From Cupriavidus basilensis (GTDB lineage: Bacteria; Pseudomonadota; Gammaproteobacteria; Burkholderiales; Burkholderiaceae), in the NCBI RefSeq assembly GCF_000876015.1, contig NZ_BBQM01000032.1:50239-114238 (forward strand): DNA of 64,000 bases, given 5' to 3'. A program made the translations under genes and the position numbers. The notes under the pieces were generated by a model. The model was given only the letters and a program-made list of their open reading frames with translations, was not told where the DNA came from and did not search any database. Every line of letters starts with the position of its first letter. Position 1 is the stretch's first letter. Positions 61,959 through 64,000 of the stretch are shown here, in pieces.

Positions 61959-63422
61959 TCAACCGAGGTCGAGCGGGATGAAGATGCGGGCGTCGTCGCG
62001 CTGCACCAGCAGCGCCACCTGCTTGCCGGCCTTCGACACCAGCGCGCGCAACTGGTCGGCCGAGCTGATCGGCGTGCCGTTGATCGACAGGATCACGTCG
62101 CCGGGCTGGATGCCGACCTTGGCCGCGGGGCCGGCCACGTCCTCGACCACCAGGCCGCCGTCGATGCCGCTGTCGCGCTTCTCGGTCGGGCTCAGCGGAC
62201 GCACCGCCAGCCCGAGCTTGCCACCGGCATCGTTAGCCGGACTCTTGTCGGCCACGGCCGTATCCTTGGTCGTGCCGATCTTGACGGTCAGCGTCACCGG
62301 GTCGCCCTTGCGGATGACCTTGAGCGAGGTCTGCGTGCCGGGCGCGAGGTCGGCCACGCGCTCGGGCAGGTCGCCGGAATGGTCGATCACGTCGTTGCCG
62401 AGCTGCACGATCACGTCGCCGGGCTTCACGCCGGCCTTGGCGGCCGGGCTGTCCGGCTCCACCGAGTTGACCAGCGCGCCGCTGGGCTTGGGCAGGCCGA
62501 ACGATTGCGCCAGTGCCTGGTTTACCTCCTGCACGCCGATGCCCAGGCGGCCGCGCGTGACCTTGCCGTGCGCGACCAGCTGCGTCTCCACCTTGGTGGC
62601 GACGTCGATCGGGATCGCGAACGAGAGGCCCTGGTAGCCGCCGGTCTGGCTGTAGATCTGCGAGTTGATGCCGATCACTTCGCCGCGCTGGTTGAACAGC
62701 GGGCCGCCCGAGTTGCCGGGATTGACGGCCACGTCGGTCTGGATGAAGGGCACGTAGGTGTCGTCGGGCAGCGAGCGCGACTTGGCGCTGACGATGCCGG
62801 CGGTCACGGTGTTCTCGAAGCCGTAGGGCGAACCGATGGCCAGCACCGGCTCGCCGACGCGCACGCGCGCGGGGTCGCCCAGGCGCACCGTCGGCAGGTT
62901 CTTGGCATCGATGCGGATCACCGCCACGTCCGACTGCGCGTCCACGCCGAGCACCTTGGCCTTGAATTCGCGGCGGTCGGTCAGCTTCACGGTCACTTCC
63001 TGCGCGCCGTCGACCACGTGGGCGTTGGTCAGGATCAGGCCGTCCGGACTGACGATGAAACCCGAGCCGAGGCCGCGCACCAGTTGCTGCTGGCCGCTCT
63101 GCGGACCCTGGAACTGCGGGCCGAAGCGCTTGAAGAACTGGAACAGCGGATCGTCCGGGTCCATGCCCGGCGGCACCTGCGCCGAGGTGCGCTGGGCGCG
63201 CGAGGTCACGCTGATATTGACCACGGCCGGGCCGTACTGGTCGACGATGGCGGAGAAGTCGGTCGGGGTGGCGACGGCCACCGGCTGCGACGGTGCCGTG
63301 ACCGGGCTCTGCGCGGCGTATCCCGGCGTGATGACTTCTTTCTGCAGATAGGCATAGCCCCCGGCAAGCGCGGCCAAGGCGGCAATACCAATGGCGGAGC
63401 GGGCAACTGTCTGACGGATCAT
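61959..63422 (-). CDS. DegP/HtrA-type periplasmic serine protease
   Basis: A 487-residue envelope protease/chaperone. An N-terminal signal or anchor helix (~8-28) precedes the trypsin-like domain with His135 (LTNAHVV), Asp165 (SDVAVIR) and Ser238 (NPGNSGGP). Two PDZ domains follow at ~275-365 (TRGRLGIGVQEVNQALAQSF) and ~390-480 (VAGPAAKVGIQPGDVILSIN). It degrades misfolded envelope proteins. The ATG at 63422 is preferred to a frame start upstream because GGAAG lies before it. The organisation (DegP/MucD-like, two PDZ) is standard; it could be DegQ or MucD by name. No sigma-E or mucA/B genes are next to it. Confidence 0.94.
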   Translation of the reverse strand: MIRQTVARSAIGIAALAALAGGYAYLQKEVITPGYAAQSPVTAPSQPVAVATPTDFSAIVDQYGPAVVNISVTSRAQRTSAQVPPGMDPDDPLFQFFKRFGPQFQGPQSGQQQLVRGLGSGFIVSPDGLILTNAHVVDGAQEVTVKLTDRREFKAKVLGVDAQSDVAVIRIDAKNLPTVRLGDPARVRVGEPVLAIGSPYGFENTVTAGIVSAKSRSLPDDTYVPFIQTDVAVNPGNSGGPLFNQRGEVIGINSQIYSQTGGYQGLSFAIPIDVATKVETQLVAHGKVTRGRLGIGVQEVNQALAQSFGLPKPSGALVNSVEPDSPAAKAGVKPGDVIVQLGNDVIDHSGDLPERVADLAPGTQTSLKVIRKGDPVTLTVKIGTTKDTAVADKSPANDAGGKLGLAVRPLSPTEKRDSGIDGGLVVEDVAGPAAKVGIQPGDVILSINGTPISSADQLRALVSKAGKQVALLVQRDDARIFIPLDLG

Positions 63423-63575
63423 GGCGTCTTCCTTTACTGGTTTTACCTTGAGCGTCCGAACGATCGGGGACGCGACAGGATCCATGCTAAGGGGCGATCC
63501 TTAAATCAGACTTAAGGAAAGGAAGAGCGCGAGAATTTAACGGGAGCGGATTCGGGAATCCCGCCGCCGGGATGG

Positions 63576-63881
63576 TCAGGCAGCCGGCTGCAACCGGACG
63601 TCAGCGGGATATGTCGACAACATCGCGCATAGATCACGCTTCTGTGCCGAATTCAGCCGCTTCGCGGCGGCTTCGGCCTTCGAGGCCTCGGAGCGGTTCT
63701 CGAATTCCTTCCAGCCGAGCACCCGGATCGGCTTGTGCGAACGGGTGTATTTTGCGCCCGTACCGGCCTGATGCTGGGCGAAGCGACGCTCCACATCGGT
63801 CGTGATGCCGGTGTAGATCTTGTTGCCCTCGCATTCGAGCAGGTAGAGAAACCACGGGGCGCTGCTGCCGTCGGCTGGCAT
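63576..63881 (-). CDS. GIY-YIG domain protein (UPF0213/YhbQ-like)
   Basis: A 101-residue small GIY-YIG nuclease-fold protein: WFLYLLECEGNKIYTGITTD (GIY and YIG strands), VERRFAQHQAGTGAKYTRSH (catalytic Arg-His stretch) and VLGWKEFENRSEASKAEAAA. YhbQ-type proteins have been linked to DNA repair or branched-DNA cleavage; the role is unsettled. The ATG at 63881 is chosen; a TTG at 63911 is in frame. It lies upstream of degP by 153 bases on the same strand. Confidence 0.9.
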   Translation of the reverse strand: MPADGSSAPWFLYLLECEGNKIYTGITTDVERRFAQHQAGTGAKYTRSHKPIRVLGWKEFENRSEASKAEAAAKRLNSAQKRDLCAMLSTYPADVRLQPAA

Positions 63882-64000
63882 CCGGAATATATCGAGATGG
63901 AAACGCGGCAATTATGCAGGCTGGGGCGGCGGCTGCAAAGCCATTGCGCATTTTCCGCCGCGGCTGTCCGAGCGGCCCGAAGCGCTGTCCAGCGATGGGC

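Overview
The window is GC-rich (long G/C third-position bias, strong codon bias) and its gene content fits a Burkholderiaceae betaproteobacterium, most like Cupriavidus or Ralstonia: a short H-NS-family protein with the YRD-GNTW-GRGKRP core, a Bug/TctC periplasmic binding protein, a pcaIJF beta-ketoadipate operon, a complete Flp/Tad pilus locus and many LysR/MarR/IclR regulators. The genus is inferred from gene families, not from a marker gene. I see no rRNA, tRNA, CRISPR array, insertion sequence or prophage; the window looks like ordinary chromosome with several accessory surface and uptake loci.

Layout. 1-5.0 kb: the tail of an unknown gene, then an EAL-type c-di-GMP phosphodiesterase and a chemoreceptor on the minus strand, and a flavin reductase-like protein. 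5.2-10.8 kb: an H-NS-like protein, galE, a tyrosine-recombinase-fold protein that has lost its catalytic residues, an NTF2-like protein with a nitronate monooxygenase-like enzyme, a PadR regulator and a small unknown protein. 11.0-15.8 kb: pcaI-pcaJ-pcaF-SDR-Bug protein on the minus strand, with a nested palindromic operator upstream; a PcaR-like IclR regulator lies at 53.0 kb. 16.1-20.4 kb: sbcD-sbcC; sbcC contains a 42-base near-perfect palindrome. 20.6-20.9 kb: a periplasmic OB-fold protein.

20.9-33.7 kb: the Tad locus on the minus strand, from the Flp pilin through prepilin peptidase, TadE, CpaB, CpaC, TadZ/CpaE, CpaF, TadB, TadC, TadD, a DUF3613 protein and TadG to a sigma-54 activator with an atypical N-terminus. 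34.1-39.3 kb: two divergent, paralogous Gly/Val-rich lipoproteins, one followed by a POTRA/beta-barrel TpsB-type transporter with no recognisable TpsA; this is the best candidate for a little-described surface system. 39.6-43.0 kb: a Fur-box-controlled Fiu/PiuA-like catecholate siderophore receptor, a Sel1 repeat protein and a dodecin.

43.3-54.8 kb: metabolic and regulatory genes (two SDR/LysR-type loci, secreted DRGH nuclease, dienelactone hydrolase, acyl-CoA ligase, glycine-zipper lipoprotein, MarR, YggT, a small secreted FTDGAR-repeat protein, LysR, IclR, phytanoyl-CoA dioxygenase family). 54.9-59.0 kb: a MoxR-DUF58-transglutaminase operon. 59.1-61.2 kb: a MarR-MFS drug-efflux pair. 61.3-63.9 kb: a small unknown protein, a five-copy GTATAC dyad, a DegP/HtrA protease and a GIY-YIG protein. 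All homology statements come from reading motifs by eye; none was checked against a database.
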